Notes under the pieces: model-generated
Told to the model about the DNA's origin: nothing
Seen by the model: the letters and a program-made list of their open reading frames with translations, nothing else
Database searches by the model: none
Program-made: the position numbers and the translations under genes
In this document: positions 8,302 through 17,344 of the stretch, in pieces
How the letters are laid out: every line of letters starts with the position of its first letter
Position numbering within the stretch: the first letter of the stretch is position 1
Source: Murinocardiopsis flavida
GTDB taxonomy: Bacteria; Actinomycetota; Actinomycetes; Streptosporangiales; Streptosporangiaceae
Assembly: GCF_003014485.1 (NCBI RefSeq)
Contig: NZ_PYGA01000003.1
Span: 359,734 to 423,733, forward strand
Direction of reading: 5' to 3'
Length of the DNA: 64,000 nt

Positions 8302-9435
8302 TCAGCGCCGCGACGCTGCGCGGCGGCGGCCGCGCCCGCGCCTGCGCGGGGGGTCGCGCTGCTCGGGCCCGTCGGACCCGTCGGCGCGCGGCGGCAGGTC
8401 GTAGGGGTTGCTGGTGGTCCTGCGGAGCAGGAACACGCCGACGGTGGCGAGGATCACGGCGAGCACCCCGCCCGCCAGCCAGAACGCCCACGCGGGCAGG
8501 ATGGCGCTGTCCTCGGTCTCATCGGCGAGGTCGGGATCGAACGCCGGGACGTCCTTCGCGGTCGCGCCGGCGGCGTCGAGCGCACCCGGCGCGCTGAGCA
8601 TGCCGTTGTCGGCGCCCTTGGTGATGGCCTCGGCCACCTGGGAGGGGCGCAGTTGCGGGTGCGCGGAGCGGATCAGCGCCGCGGTGCCCGCGGCGAACGC
8701 GGCGGCCGCACCGTTGCCGGACGCCGTGCCGTAGCCGCCCCCGGCCTTGGTGGTCTCGACCTGCTCGCCGGGCGCGGACAGGCCGCCGCCCCCGGCGGCC
8801 GCCCCCTGCGCCGCGGAGCGCACGCTCAGCGCGCCCTTCGGCGCGCCCGGCCCGGCGGCCTGCACGACGACGACGCCGTTGCGGCGGGCGTAGCCGACGG
8901 CCTCGCTCAGCCCGGCGCGGGCACCCTTCGGGACCGGCCCCGCGGTCAGCGCGATGACCTGGGCGCCGTCGGCCACGGCGGAGCGGACACCGCGCGCCTG
9001 CGCGTCCTCCGCGACGCCGCCCGCCTTCGGGTCGTCCGCGTCGGCGGCGACCCGGACCGACAGGATCCGCGCGTCGGGCGCGACGCCCATGACGCCGCCG
9101 GTGTGCTCGCGGCCGTGCCCGCGCGCCGCCACCAGCCCGGCGGTGCGGGTGCCGCGGTCGCCGTACTCCGGGTCGCCGGGATCGCGGTCCTGGCCGGTGG
9201 TGTCGTCGCCGTGGGTGACGGCGTCGGTGAGGTCGGGGTGGTCGTCGCGCACACCGGTGTCGAGCACGGCGACGGTGACGCCGGAGCCCTCGCTCTGCCG
9301 CCACGCCTCGGCGGCGCCGACCGTGTCGAGGCCCCATTGGTCCATGCGCAGGCCGCCGCCGGTGTCGGCCGCCGCGGGATGCGCGCTCAGCAGCACGGCC
9401 GTCGCCGCAGCGATCGCGGCCCTCCTCGCCCGCAT
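8302..9435 (-). CDS. Mycosin-like subtilase fold, catalytically inactive (pseudoprotease)
   Basis: 377 residues: signal peptide (MRARRAAIAAATAVLLSAHP), subtilase S8 domain, one C-terminal membrane helix (about residues 325-350) and an Arg-rich tail, the architecture of type VII mycosins. The Asp motif survives (VTVAVLDTGV). The His motif reads GDRGTRTAGL instead of GHGTxVAG, the oxyanion Asn motif reads QAAGPGAPKG instead of AAGN, and the Ser motif reads GNGAAAAFAAG instead of GTSxAAPxVAG. His, Asn and Ser are therefore all replaced and protease activity is not expected. The ATG at 9435 is preceded by GGAAGGGG. No ESX genes are nearby. It ends 30 bases from the convergent serine hydrolase. 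Confidence 0.88.
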   Translation of the reverse strand: MRARRAAIAAATAVLLSAHPAAADTGGGLRMDQWGLDTVGAAEAWRQSEGSGVTVAVLDTGVRDDHPDLTDAVTHGDDTTGQDRDPGDPEYGDRGTRTAGLVAARGHGREHTGGVMGVAPDARILSVRVAADADDPKAGGVAEDAQARGVRSAVADGAQVIALTAGPVPKGARAGLSEAVGYARRNGVVVVQAAGPGAPKGALSVRSAAQGAAAGGGGLSAPGEQVETTKAGGGYGTASGNGAAAAFAAGTAALIRSAHPQLRPSQVAEAITKGADNGMLSAPGALDAAGATAKDVPAFDPDLADETEDSAILPAWAFWLAGGVLAVILATVGVFLLRRTTSNPYDLPPRADGSDGPEQRDPPRRRGRGRRRAASRR

Positions 9436-9536
9436 GGTGCCGGCCCCTTCCCGTCCGCGTTCCCACCGGTGTGCCGGCGCCCGTCGCGCCGCGGCGCTGG
9501 CCATTGTGCCATCAGGGTGCGGCGCCGGGTCCCGCA

Positions 9537-10364
9537 TCACCGGTCCGGGGCCAGGGTGAGGCCCACCCGGTCGGCGACGGCGAGGCCCAGCGTGCACGCC
9601 GCGCTGCCGCCGTTCTCGGCGACGGCGAGCCGCCCGGCGGAGTCGGTGAGTAGCAGCAGTTCGCCCGGTCCGGCGTCGCCGAACGTGCGCGCCAGGGGGA
9701 GGACCCGCACGGTGCCGTGCGCGTGCAGGGCGAGCGCCGCTGCGCCTGTGGCGCACATCGCGGCGATGTCGGTGCCGCGCAGGCTCAACTGGCAGTTGCC
9801 GAAGCGGTCGATGGTGTGGACCTCGCCCTCGGCCGTGCCGCGGCCGGTGGTGCGCACCGGATCGGGCAGCCGCCGCAGGTCCGCCGCCGGCAGGGGCCGC
9901 CCGGCGGCGGCGACCGGCAGCCCGGCGGCGATGCGGGCGCCGACCGGGGCGTAGACGTCGCGGCCGTGGAAGGTCGCCGACACCGGGTGCCGCCACAGGG
10001 CCGGCTCGGTGAGTTCGACGGCGGCGTCGCCCCCGCCGAGCGTGTCGGCCGCCCACGCCAGCAGGCCGTTGTCGGGGCCGACGAGCACGTGCCCGCCCGC
10101 CGCCACGGCGACGCTGCGCCGCTCGGTCCCCACACCGGGGTCGACCACCGCGACGTGCACACCGGGGGGCAGGTCGGCGACCGCCTCGGCGAGGACCGCC
10201 GCTCCGCGCCGGATGTCGCCGGGCGGGACGTCGTGGGTGATGTCGATGACGCGCGCACGGGGGGCGTGGAGGAGCATCTGCCCATGGCACACCGCGACGA
10301 AGCCGTCGGCGCGACCATAGTCGGTGAGAAAGGACAGGTAACTGTAACCCGCAAGGTCAGACAT
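9537..10364 (-). CDS. S-adenosyl-L-methionine hydrolase (adenosine-forming), DUF62 family
   Basis: 275 residues. Splits SAM into adenosine and methionine; the family also includes fluorinase and chlorinase. Signatures: SFLTDYGRADGFVAVCHG, DITHDVPPGDI, VVDPGVGTERR, GPDNGLL and FHGRDVYAP. It lacks the fluorinase/chlorinase loop features I could recognise, so hydrolase is the more likely activity. The ATG at 10364 matches the family start; upstream in-frame codons would run into the divergent gene's promoter. It precedes the pseudoprotease gene on the same strand with a gap of about 100 bases and may share its transcript. Confidence 0.88.
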   Translation of the reverse strand: MSDLAGYSYLSFLTDYGRADGFVAVCHGQMLLHAPRARVIDITHDVPPGDIRRGAAVLAEAVADLPPGVHVAVVDPGVGTERRSVAVAAGGHVLVGPDNGLLAWAADTLGGGDAAVELTEPALWRHPVSATFHGRDVYAPVGARIAAGLPVAAAGRPLPAADLRRLPDPVRTTGRGTAEGEVHTIDRFGNCQLSLRGTDIAAMCATGAAALALHAHGTVRVLPLARTFGDAGPGELLLLTDSAGRLAVAENGGSAACTLGLAVADRVGLTLAPDR

Positions 10365-10437
10365 AGGGTATCTACTCTTCCGCACGCCCGATGAGTCGCT
10401 AGCATAAGTCGCGCCAATCCGGACGAGGAGGCGCACG

Positions 10438-10761
10438 ATGCCGAATGTCGGCCCATTTGATCAAGAAATATCCGAATCACCACCATCCGATGCGAGTCCG
10501 GCGGAAGACTCCGACCTGGGCGAACGCGACCGCCGCATCCTCATCTTCGAACGCCAGTGGTGGAAGCTCGAAGGCTCGAAGGAGCAGGCCATCCGCGACG
10601 AGTTCGGCTTCTCCGCCACCCGCTACTACCAGCTCCTCAACGGGCTGGTCGAACGCCCCGACGCCCTGGCGTTCGACCCCCTGACCGTCAAGCGCCTGCG
10701 CCGGGTGCGCGCCGACCGCCGCCGCCAGCGCACCGCGCGGTCCCTCGGCATCCAGCTCTAG
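10438..10761 (+). CDS. DUF3263 small protein
   Basis: 107 residues with an acidic N-terminus. The core LGERDRRILIFERQWWKLEGSKEQAI.. FGFSATRYYQLLN looks like a helix-turn-helix, followed by a basic C-terminus. DUF3263 is common in actinobacteria and has no assigned role; its HTH-like core suggests nucleic acid binding. GGAGGCG precedes the ATG. It is divergent from the SAM hydrolase (about 70 bases between starts). Confidence 0.9.
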   Translation: MPNVGPFDQEISESPPSDASPAEDSDLGERDRRILIFERQWWKLEGSKEQAIRDEFGFSATRYYQLLNGLVERPDALAFDPLTVKRLRRVRADRRRQRTARSLGIQL

Positions 10762-10843
10762 CCCCGCGGTCCGGGTCCGCTCCCCGGCCCCGTCCGGCGG
10801 GCCGCGAGTACCCCACGAGCGGCCGCTACGCGACAATGCACGC

Positions 10844-11674
10844 ATGACCTTGCCTTCCCCTCGGACCACGGCCGGCGCCGCCGCACTCGCACGGATCGTC
10901 GCCGCCCCCTCGTCCGCAGTCCTGGCCTTCGACTTCGACGGCACGCTCGCGCCGGTCGTGCCCGATCCGCGCGACGCCCGCGCGCACCCCCGCGCCGCGC
11001 CCCTGCTGCGCGCCCTGTCCCCGCTGGTGCGGTCGATCGCGGTGGTGACCGGCCGCCCCGCAGAGCGGGCGGTCGAGTACGGCGGCCTCGACTCCGTGCC
11101 GGGCATCGTCGTCCTCGGCCAGTACGGCAGGGAGCGGTGGGAGGGCGGGGTCCTGTCCGCACCCGACCCGTCCCCCGGCGTCCAGCAGGCCCGCGACGCG
11201 CTCCCGGAGCTGCTGAAGGACCTGGAGGCGCCCGAGGGCATCTGGGTCGAGGACAAGGGCCAGGCGCTCGCGGTGCACACCCGGCGCACCGCCGACCCCG
11301 AGGCGGCACTCGACCTGGTCGGCACCCCGCTCGCCGAGCTCGCCAGCGAGACCGGGCTGCTGGTCGAGCCCGGGCGGCTGGTCATCGAGCTGCGTCCCGG
11401 CGGGGCCGACAAGGGCGTCGCCCTCGCGGGGTTCGTGGCCGAGCAGGGGGCCGAGTCCGTCCTGTACACCGGCGACGACCTCGGCGACGTCGCGGCGTTC
11501 GACGCCGTCGAGCGGCTGCGCCTCGGCACGGTCGCCGGGATCACGGTGTGCAGCGGGTCGGCCGAGGTGCGGGGCCTGGCCGAGCGCGCCGACCTGGTGG
11601 TCGACGGCCCCGACGGCGTGGTGGAGCTGCTGGCGGAGCTCGCCGCCGCACTCGACGGCGGGCGCCCCGGGTAG
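10844..11674 (+). CDS. otsB: Trehalose-6-phosphate phosphatase
   Basis: 276 residues, HAD superfamily. Motif I is AFDFDGTLAPVVPDP (nucleophile Asp), the cap domain follows, then VEPGRLVIELRPGGADKGVAL (motif III Lys) and YTGDDLGDVAAFDAV (motif IV). It removes phosphate from trehalose 6-phosphate, the second step of the OtsAB osmoprotectant pathway. It faces otsA tail to tail with 25 bases between stop codons, so the pathway genes are convergent rather than an operon. Confidence 0.94.
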   Translation: MTLPSPRTTAGAAALARIVAAPSSAVLAFDFDGTLAPVVPDPRDARAHPRAAPLLRALSPLVRSIAVVTGRPAERAVEYGGLDSVPGIVVLGQYGRERWEGGVLSAPDPSPGVQQARDALPELLKDLEAPEGIWVEDKGQALAVHTRRTADPEAALDLVGTPLAELASETGLLVEPGRLVIELRPGGADKGVALAGFVAEQGAESVLYTGDDLGDVAAFDAVERLRLGTVAGITVCSGSAEVRGLAERADLVVDGPDGVVELLAELAAALDGGRPG

Positions 11675-11699
11675 GCCGCCCGTCCCGGGTAGGGGCGCG

Positions 11700-13145
11700 T
11701 CAGCCCAGCGAGCGGAGCTGGTCGGTGAACCACAGCTCCGGCGGGAGTGAGGCGGCGGCCTCGGCCATGCGGCCGCAGCGGGCGGCGCGCTCGGCCGGGT
11801 CCATCGACAGCGCCCGGTGCAGGGCCTCGGCGGTCTCGGAGACGTCGAAGGGGTTGATCAGGATCGCGTCGCGCCCCAGGTCGTCGGCCGCCCCGGCCTC
11901 GGTCGACAGGACCAGGGCGCAGCCCTCGGCCGAGAGCACCGGGCCCTCCTTGGCGACCAGGTTCATGCCGTCGCGGATGGGGTTGACCAGCAGCACGTCG
12001 GCGAGCTGGTAGGCGGCGAGCGAGCGGGGGTAGTCGTCGTTCACGGCGAGGATCAGCGGCGTCCAGTCGGCGGTGCCGAACTCCCGGTTGATCTCCTCGG
12101 CGAGCGTGCGCACGGACTCGGTGTAGGCGCGGTACTCGGGGACGTCGCCCCTGCTGGGGTAGGCGAACGCGAGGTGGGTGACGTTGCCGCGCCATTCGGG
12201 GCGGGTCGTGAGCAGTTCCCGGTACGCGGCCAGGCCGCGCACGATGTTCTTGGACAGCTCGGTGCGGTCGACCCGGACGATGAGGCGGCGGTCGCCCACC
12301 GAGGCGCGCAGGCTCTCGCGGCGCTCGGCGACGTCGTCCGCTGCCGCGCGTTCGCGCAGCCCCTCGGCGTCGGCGCCGAGCCCGTGGACGCCGACCCGGA
12401 TGATCCGGCCGCCGAACTCCACGGTGCGGCTGTCCCAGTTCACCTCGTTGTGCAGGAACGCCTCGCAGCAGCGCAGGAACGCGTCGGCCCAGCGGCGGCT
12501 GAGGAAGCCCAGGTGGTCGGCGCCGAGCATGCCTTCGAGGAGTTCCCTGCCGATGTCGGACGGCAGCATCCGGAAGTACTCGGGCGGCGCCCACGGCGTG
12601 TGCGAGAAGTGGGCGATGCGCAGATCGGGGCGGCGGCCGCGGATCATCCGGGGCACCAGCGCGAGGTGGTAGTCCTGCACGGCGACCCGCGCGCTCTGCG
12701 CCGCGCCGGTCATGAGCGCCTCGGTGAACGCGGCGTTGTAGGCGCGGTAGTCGGCCCACTGCGCGCGGAAGTCGGCGTCGAACACGGGCTTGTTGGGTGT
12801 GTCGTAGAGCATGTGGTGGACGAACCACAGCGTGGAGTTGGCGACCCGCGTGTAGGCGTTGTCGAAGGTCGCGGCGGGGATGTCGAGCATCCGGACGCCG
12901 GAGCCGTCGAGCCCGTACCCGGCCTGGTCGAGGCGGCCGTCGGGGGCGGCGGCCGCGGCCTTGCGGTCGGCGTCCGACAGCGCGGCGCACACCCAGAGGC
13001 TGTCGACCGCGCCGGAGTCGGCGACGGCGCTGAGCCCGGAGACGAGCCCGCCCCCGCCGCGCCGGAAACCGAGGGAGCCGTCGTCGGCGACCGAGAAGGT
13101 CACGGGTCCTCTGTTCGATGCGACGAGGATCTGCGCCTTGTCCAC
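11700..13145 (-). CDS. otsA: Trehalose-6-phosphate synthase (GT20)
   Basis: 481 residues, full length for bacterial OtsA. Joins UDP- or GDP-glucose to glucose 6-phosphate. Recognisable segments: the N-terminal loop SNRGPV..GFRRGGGGLVSGL, VQDYHLALVPRMIR, FSHTPWAPPEYFRMLP, VDRTELSKNIVRGLAAY, NPIRDGMNLVAKE and the late VLSTEAGAADDL. The ATG at 13145 begins MDKAQILVASNRGP. Divergent from the riboswitch-controlled threonine synthase; a CRP-like palindrome lies in the gap. Confidence 0.95.
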   Translation of the reverse strand: MDKAQILVASNRGPVTFSVADDGSLGFRRGGGGLVSGLSAVADSGAVDSLWVCAALSDADRKAAAAAPDGRLDQAGYGLDGSGVRMLDIPAATFDNAYTRVANSTLWFVHHMLYDTPNKPVFDADFRAQWADYRAYNAAFTEALMTGAAQSARVAVQDYHLALVPRMIRGRRPDLRIAHFSHTPWAPPEYFRMLPSDIGRELLEGMLGADHLGFLSRRWADAFLRCCEAFLHNEVNWDSRTVEFGGRIIRVGVHGLGADAEGLRERAAADDVAERRESLRASVGDRRLIVRVDRTELSKNIVRGLAAYRELLTTRPEWRGNVTHLAFAYPSRGDVPEYRAYTESVRTLAEEINREFGTADWTPLILAVNDDYPRSLAAYQLADVLLVNPIRDGMNLVAKEGPVLSAEGCALVLSTEAGAADDLGRDAILINPFDVSETAEALHRALSMDPAERAARCGRMAEAAASLPPELWFTDQLRSLG

Positions 13146-13336
13146 CTAATCCGCCTCTCACCAGGATGCGATCGCGCGCGCAGCGGCGGACCACGGTCCA
13201 CCGCGCGCTCGGAGTGGGTTTCGCCCCGGAGGACGCGGCGCAAACCCGTTTTGTCCGTTGCGCTGAGCCGTTTCGCGCGGCTTCGCGGGCGTTCGCCCGC
13301 CCGGGGCGCCGATCCGTCCGCCGTGGACGGGCCGGA

Positions 13337-13350
13337 GTGACCCGTGTCAC
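13337..13350. promoter_or_regulatory. CRP-like palindrome
   Basis: GTGA-N6-TCAC, a perfect pair of CRP/FNR-type half sites, in the gap between otsA and the SAM riboswitch. Actinobacterial Crp proteins bind GTG-N8-CAC. Both divergent genes are possible targets. Confidence 0.4.
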
Positions 13351-13437
13351 CCGGGATGGAGAAGCGGGCGCGCCGTCGGTTACAGTGACCAACGGACCAG
13401 GGTGATCGATCACCCCGGCCCCCACAACTTCACATTG

Positions 13438-13579
13438 CTCATCCAGAGGGGTGGAGGGACCGGCCCTGCGAAGCCCCGGCAACCATCTCGGCGTTCGACT
13501 CCCGCATTAACAGGAGCGGGGCGGCCGGGACAGGTGCCAACTCCGGCCCGGGATCAAATCGATCACCGGGGCAGATGAG
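13438..13579 (+). promoter_or_regulatory. SAM-I (S-box) riboswitch
   Basis: P1 is CTCATC (13438-13443) with GATGAG (13574-13579). Between them lie the S-box landmarks: CAGAGGGGTGGAGGGACCGG, the kink-turn/GAAGCCCCGGCAACC core, a second arm closing on GGAGCGGGGC, and GGTGCCAACTCCGGCC. The Shine-Dalgarno GAGGGGAG of the next gene overlaps and directly follows the 3' strand of P1, and a CCTC follows it. With no space for a terminator before the ATG, SAM binding most likely hides the ribosome site (translational control). Confidence 0.93.
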
Positions 13580-13594
13580 GGGAGACACCTCGCA

Positions 13595-14866
13595 ATGGCG
13601 CTCACCGCCACCGAACCCGCCGCCTCCACCGGATCCTTCGGCCCCGCAACGGCCCTGTCCTGTCGCGAGTGCGGGCAGCGCGTCGAGCTCGGCCCGACCT
13701 TCGCGTGCGAGTTCTGCTTCGGCCCGCTCGAAGTCGCCTACGACTTCACGCCCGGCGCCGTCACCCGCGAGTCGATCGCCCGCGGCCCCAAGAACATCTG
13801 GCGCTACGCCGGCCTGCTGCCCGTCCCCGCCGACGTCGCCGACCTGCCGAACATGAACCCCGGGCTGACCCCGCTGGTGCGGGCCGACCGCCTCGCCGCC
13901 GAGCTGGGCCTGCGCTCCCTGCACGTCAAGGACGACTCCGCCAACCCCACCCACTCCTTCAAGGACCGCGTCGTCGCCATGGCGGTCGAGGCGGCCCGCA
14001 CCTTCGGCTTCCGCACCCTGTCGTGCTCCTCCACCGGCAACCTCGCCGGGGCCGTTGGCGCCGCCGCCGCGCGCGCCGGCTTCGAGTCCTGCGTGTTCAT
14101 CCCGGCCGGGCTGGAGGAGGGCAAGGTCGTCATGGCGGCCGTCTACGGCGGCAAGGTCGTCGCCATCGACGGCAACTACGACGACGTGAACCGCTTCTGC
14201 TCCGAACTCATCGGCGACCCCGCGGGCGAGGACTGGGGCTTCGTCAACGTCAACCTGCGCCCGTACTACGGCGAGGGGTCCAAGACCCTCGCCTACGAGA
14301 TCGCCGAGCAGTTGGGCTGGCGGCTCCCCGAGCAGATCATCATCCCGATCGCCTCGGGCTCGCAGCTCACCAAGATCGACAAGGGGTTCCAGGAGCTCAT
14401 CGCGCTCGGCCTGGTCGAGGACCGGCCCTACCGGATCTTCGGCGCGCAGGCCACCGGCTGCTCGCCCGTTGCGCGGGCGTGGGAGGCCGGGCACGACGTC
14501 ATCCAGCCGGTCAAGCCCGACACCATCGCCAAGTCGCTCGCCATCGGCAACCCCGCCGACGGGCCCTACGTCCTCGACATCTGCCGCCGCACCGGCGGGT
14601 CGGTGGTCCACGTGGGCGACGACGCCATCGTCGACTCCATCAAGCTGCTCGCCCGCACCGAGGGCGTCTTCGCCGAGACCGCGGGCGGCGTGACCACCGG
14701 TGTGCTGCGCGCGCTGGTCGCCGACGGCGTGCTCGACCCCGAAGCGAGCACGGTCGTGCTGAACACCGGCGACGGACTCAAGACCCTCAACGCCGTGGCC
14801 GACTCCGGTGTCACCGCCACCATCAAGCCGTCCCTCGACGCGTTCAAGGGCGCCGGGCTGGTGTGA
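13595..14866 (+). CDS. thrC: Threonine synthase-like PLP enzyme under SAM control
   Basis: 423 residues. An N-terminal Cys4 ribbon (CRECGQ...CEFCFG, about residues 24-44) precedes the fold-type II PLP domain. The PLP Lys is in PTHSFKDRV, the phosphate-binding loop is CSSTGNLAGAVGAAAA, and IASGSQLTK and LNTGDGLK line the site. Family chemistry is conversion of O-phosphohomoserine to threonine. The context argues for another or added role: SAM riboswitches almost always control sulfur-amino-acid genes, and the next gene encodes a sulfur-carrier-like protein. A beta/gamma-replacement on O-phosphohomoserine giving homocysteine is a reasonable alternative. ATG preceded by GAGGGGAG inside the riboswitch. 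Confidence 0.9.
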   Translation: MALTATEPAASTGSFGPATALSCRECGQRVELGPTFACEFCFGPLEVAYDFTPGAVTRESIARGPKNIWRYAGLLPVPADVADLPNMNPGLTPLVRADRLAAELGLRSLHVKDDSANPTHSFKDRVVAMAVEAARTFGFRTLSCSSTGNLAGAVGAAAARAGFESCVFIPAGLEEGKVVMAAVYGGKVVAIDGNYDDVNRFCSELIGDPAGEDWGFVNVNLRPYYGEGSKTLAYEIAEQLGWRLPEQIIIPIASGSQLTKIDKGFQELIALGLVEDRPYRIFGAQATGCSPVARAWEAGHDVIQPVKPDTIAKSLAIGNPADGPYVLDICRRTGGSVVHVGDDAIVDSIKLLARTEGVFAETAGGVTTGVLRALVADGVLDPEASTVVLNTGDGLKTLNAVADSGVTATIKPSLDAFKGAGLV

Positions 14867-14958
14867 CCCCGCCCCCACCGCCTACCCCGCCCCGCCCGCC
14901 CCGACAGATTGCCCGCGGCCGGTCCCGCCGGCCCGTCACCCGAGGAGTTGCAGCACCC

Positions 14959-15237
14959 ATGAGCATCAGCGTCCGCGTCCCGACGATCCTGCGCACCTAC
15001 ACCAAGGACGCCGCCCAGGTCGCCGCCGAAGGGGTCACCCTCAAGGAGGTGCTGGCCGACCTGGAGGCGAACCACCCGGGGATCCGGGCCCGGATCCTGG
15101 ACGACAACGGCAAGGTCCGCCGCTTCGTGAACGTCTACGTGGGCGACGAGGACGTCCGGTTCGCCGACGGCCTCGACACCGCGATCCCCGACGGTGCGCA
15201 GGTGTCGATCATCCCCGCGGTCGCCGGGGGCTGCTGA
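14959..15237 (+). CDS. MoaD/ThiS-family sulfur-carrier protein ending Gly-Gly-Cys
   Basis: 92 residues with a beta-grasp (ubiquitin-like) fold: SISVRVPTILRTYT, LKEVLADLEANHPGI, VNVYVGDEDVRF, DGAQVSIIPAVAGGC. CysO-type proteins carry sulfur as a thiocarboxylate on a terminal Gly-Gly. Here one Cys follows the Gly-Gly, so a JAMM-type peptidase would have to trim it before activation; such trimming is known for QbsE and HcyS. GAGGAG lies 11 bases before the ATG. It is 92 bases after thrC and on the same likely transcript. No activating E1-like enzyme or JAMM gene is in the window. Confidence 0.9.
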   Translation: MSISVRVPTILRTYTKDAAQVAAEGVTLKEVLADLEANHPGIRARILDDNGKVRRFVNVYVGDEDVRFADGLDTAIPDGAQVSIIPAVAGGC

Positions 15238-15242
15238 CCACT

Positions 15243-15301
15243 GCGGGGCCGCCCCGTCCCGGCCGGCACCGCAGTGCGGTGCGCTGGGGCGGGGCGGCCG
15301 C
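15243..15301 (+). terminator. Long hairpin after the MoaD-like gene
   Basis: GCGGGGCCGCCCCG at the left pairs imperfectly with GGGGCGGGGCGGCCGC at the right. An inner perfect stem GCACCGCA/TGCGGTGC forms the top. Separates the SAM-controlled operon from groEL. Confidence 0.65.
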
Positions 15302-15363
15302 GTCTCTCCGCGACCCGCGCGCTGAACTGGAGCGGATCAGGGGCGCGTCGCAGGGGCCGGCCA

Positions 15364-15390
15364 TTTGCACTCGCCTGGGGAGAGTGCTAA
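15364..15390. promoter_or_regulatory. CIRCE operator, copy 1
   Basis: TTTGCACTC-N9-GAGTGCTAA, matching the HrcA-binding consensus TTAGCACTC-N9-GAGTGCTAA with one mismatch in the left arm. Confidence 0.9.
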
Positions 15391-15401
15391 AAAAGGGATC
15401 G

Positions 15402-15428
15402 TTAGCACTCTGAGATCACGAGTGCTAA
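15402..15428. promoter_or_regulatory. CIRCE operator, copy 2
   Basis: TTAGCACTC-N9-GAGTGCTAA, an exact consensus CIRCE element 11 bases after the first. Both lie upstream of groEL, so HrcA repression is expected. Confidence 0.97.
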
Positions 15429-15547
15429 TCCAGGATCGAGCGATGAGGCCGCGGTCTCCGGCAGACGGGTTGCCGGCAGCCACGCGGCCGTCCGTCGCGG
15501 GCATCGGCTCGTTCCTTCGCGTACCAGCCCGGTCCCGGGAGGACTAG

Positions 15548-17182
<1,635 letters not shown>

Positions 17183-17218
17183 GTCCTTTGCCACCGGCGC
17201 CCCGGCGTCACCGGCCCA

Positions 17219-17253
17219 CGAACGGGCGGTCCCCTCGCGGGGCCGCCCGTTCG
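17219..17253 (+). terminator. Hairpin after groEL2
   Basis: CGAACGGGCGG (17219-17229) pairs with CCGCCCGTTCG (17243-17253); the CCCC/GGGG flanks extend the stem inward. Confidence 0.8.
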
Positions 17254-17344
17254 GCGTTCCCGGGGCCGCCCCCGCCGGGGCGGCGACGGTAGAGTCGGCT
17301 CCGCTCTCCGCCAGCGGGTGGCGGGGCGCCGCGTAAGGAGACCG

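Noticed and set aside
8302..9435. Type VII (ESX) secretion locus
   Set aside because: The mycosin-like protein stands alone; no EccC ATPase, WXG100 or other ESX gene is in the window, and the triad is lost.
9435..10290. N-terminal extension of the subtilase-like gene
   Set aside because: The frame stays open through the SAM hydrolase gene, but the signal peptide and a strong ribosome site mark the ATG at 9435.
10477..13482. 1001-codon minus-strand frame across DUF3263, otsB and otsA
   Set aside because: Arg/Pro-rich translation with no domain; out of frame with otsA and antisense to otsB.
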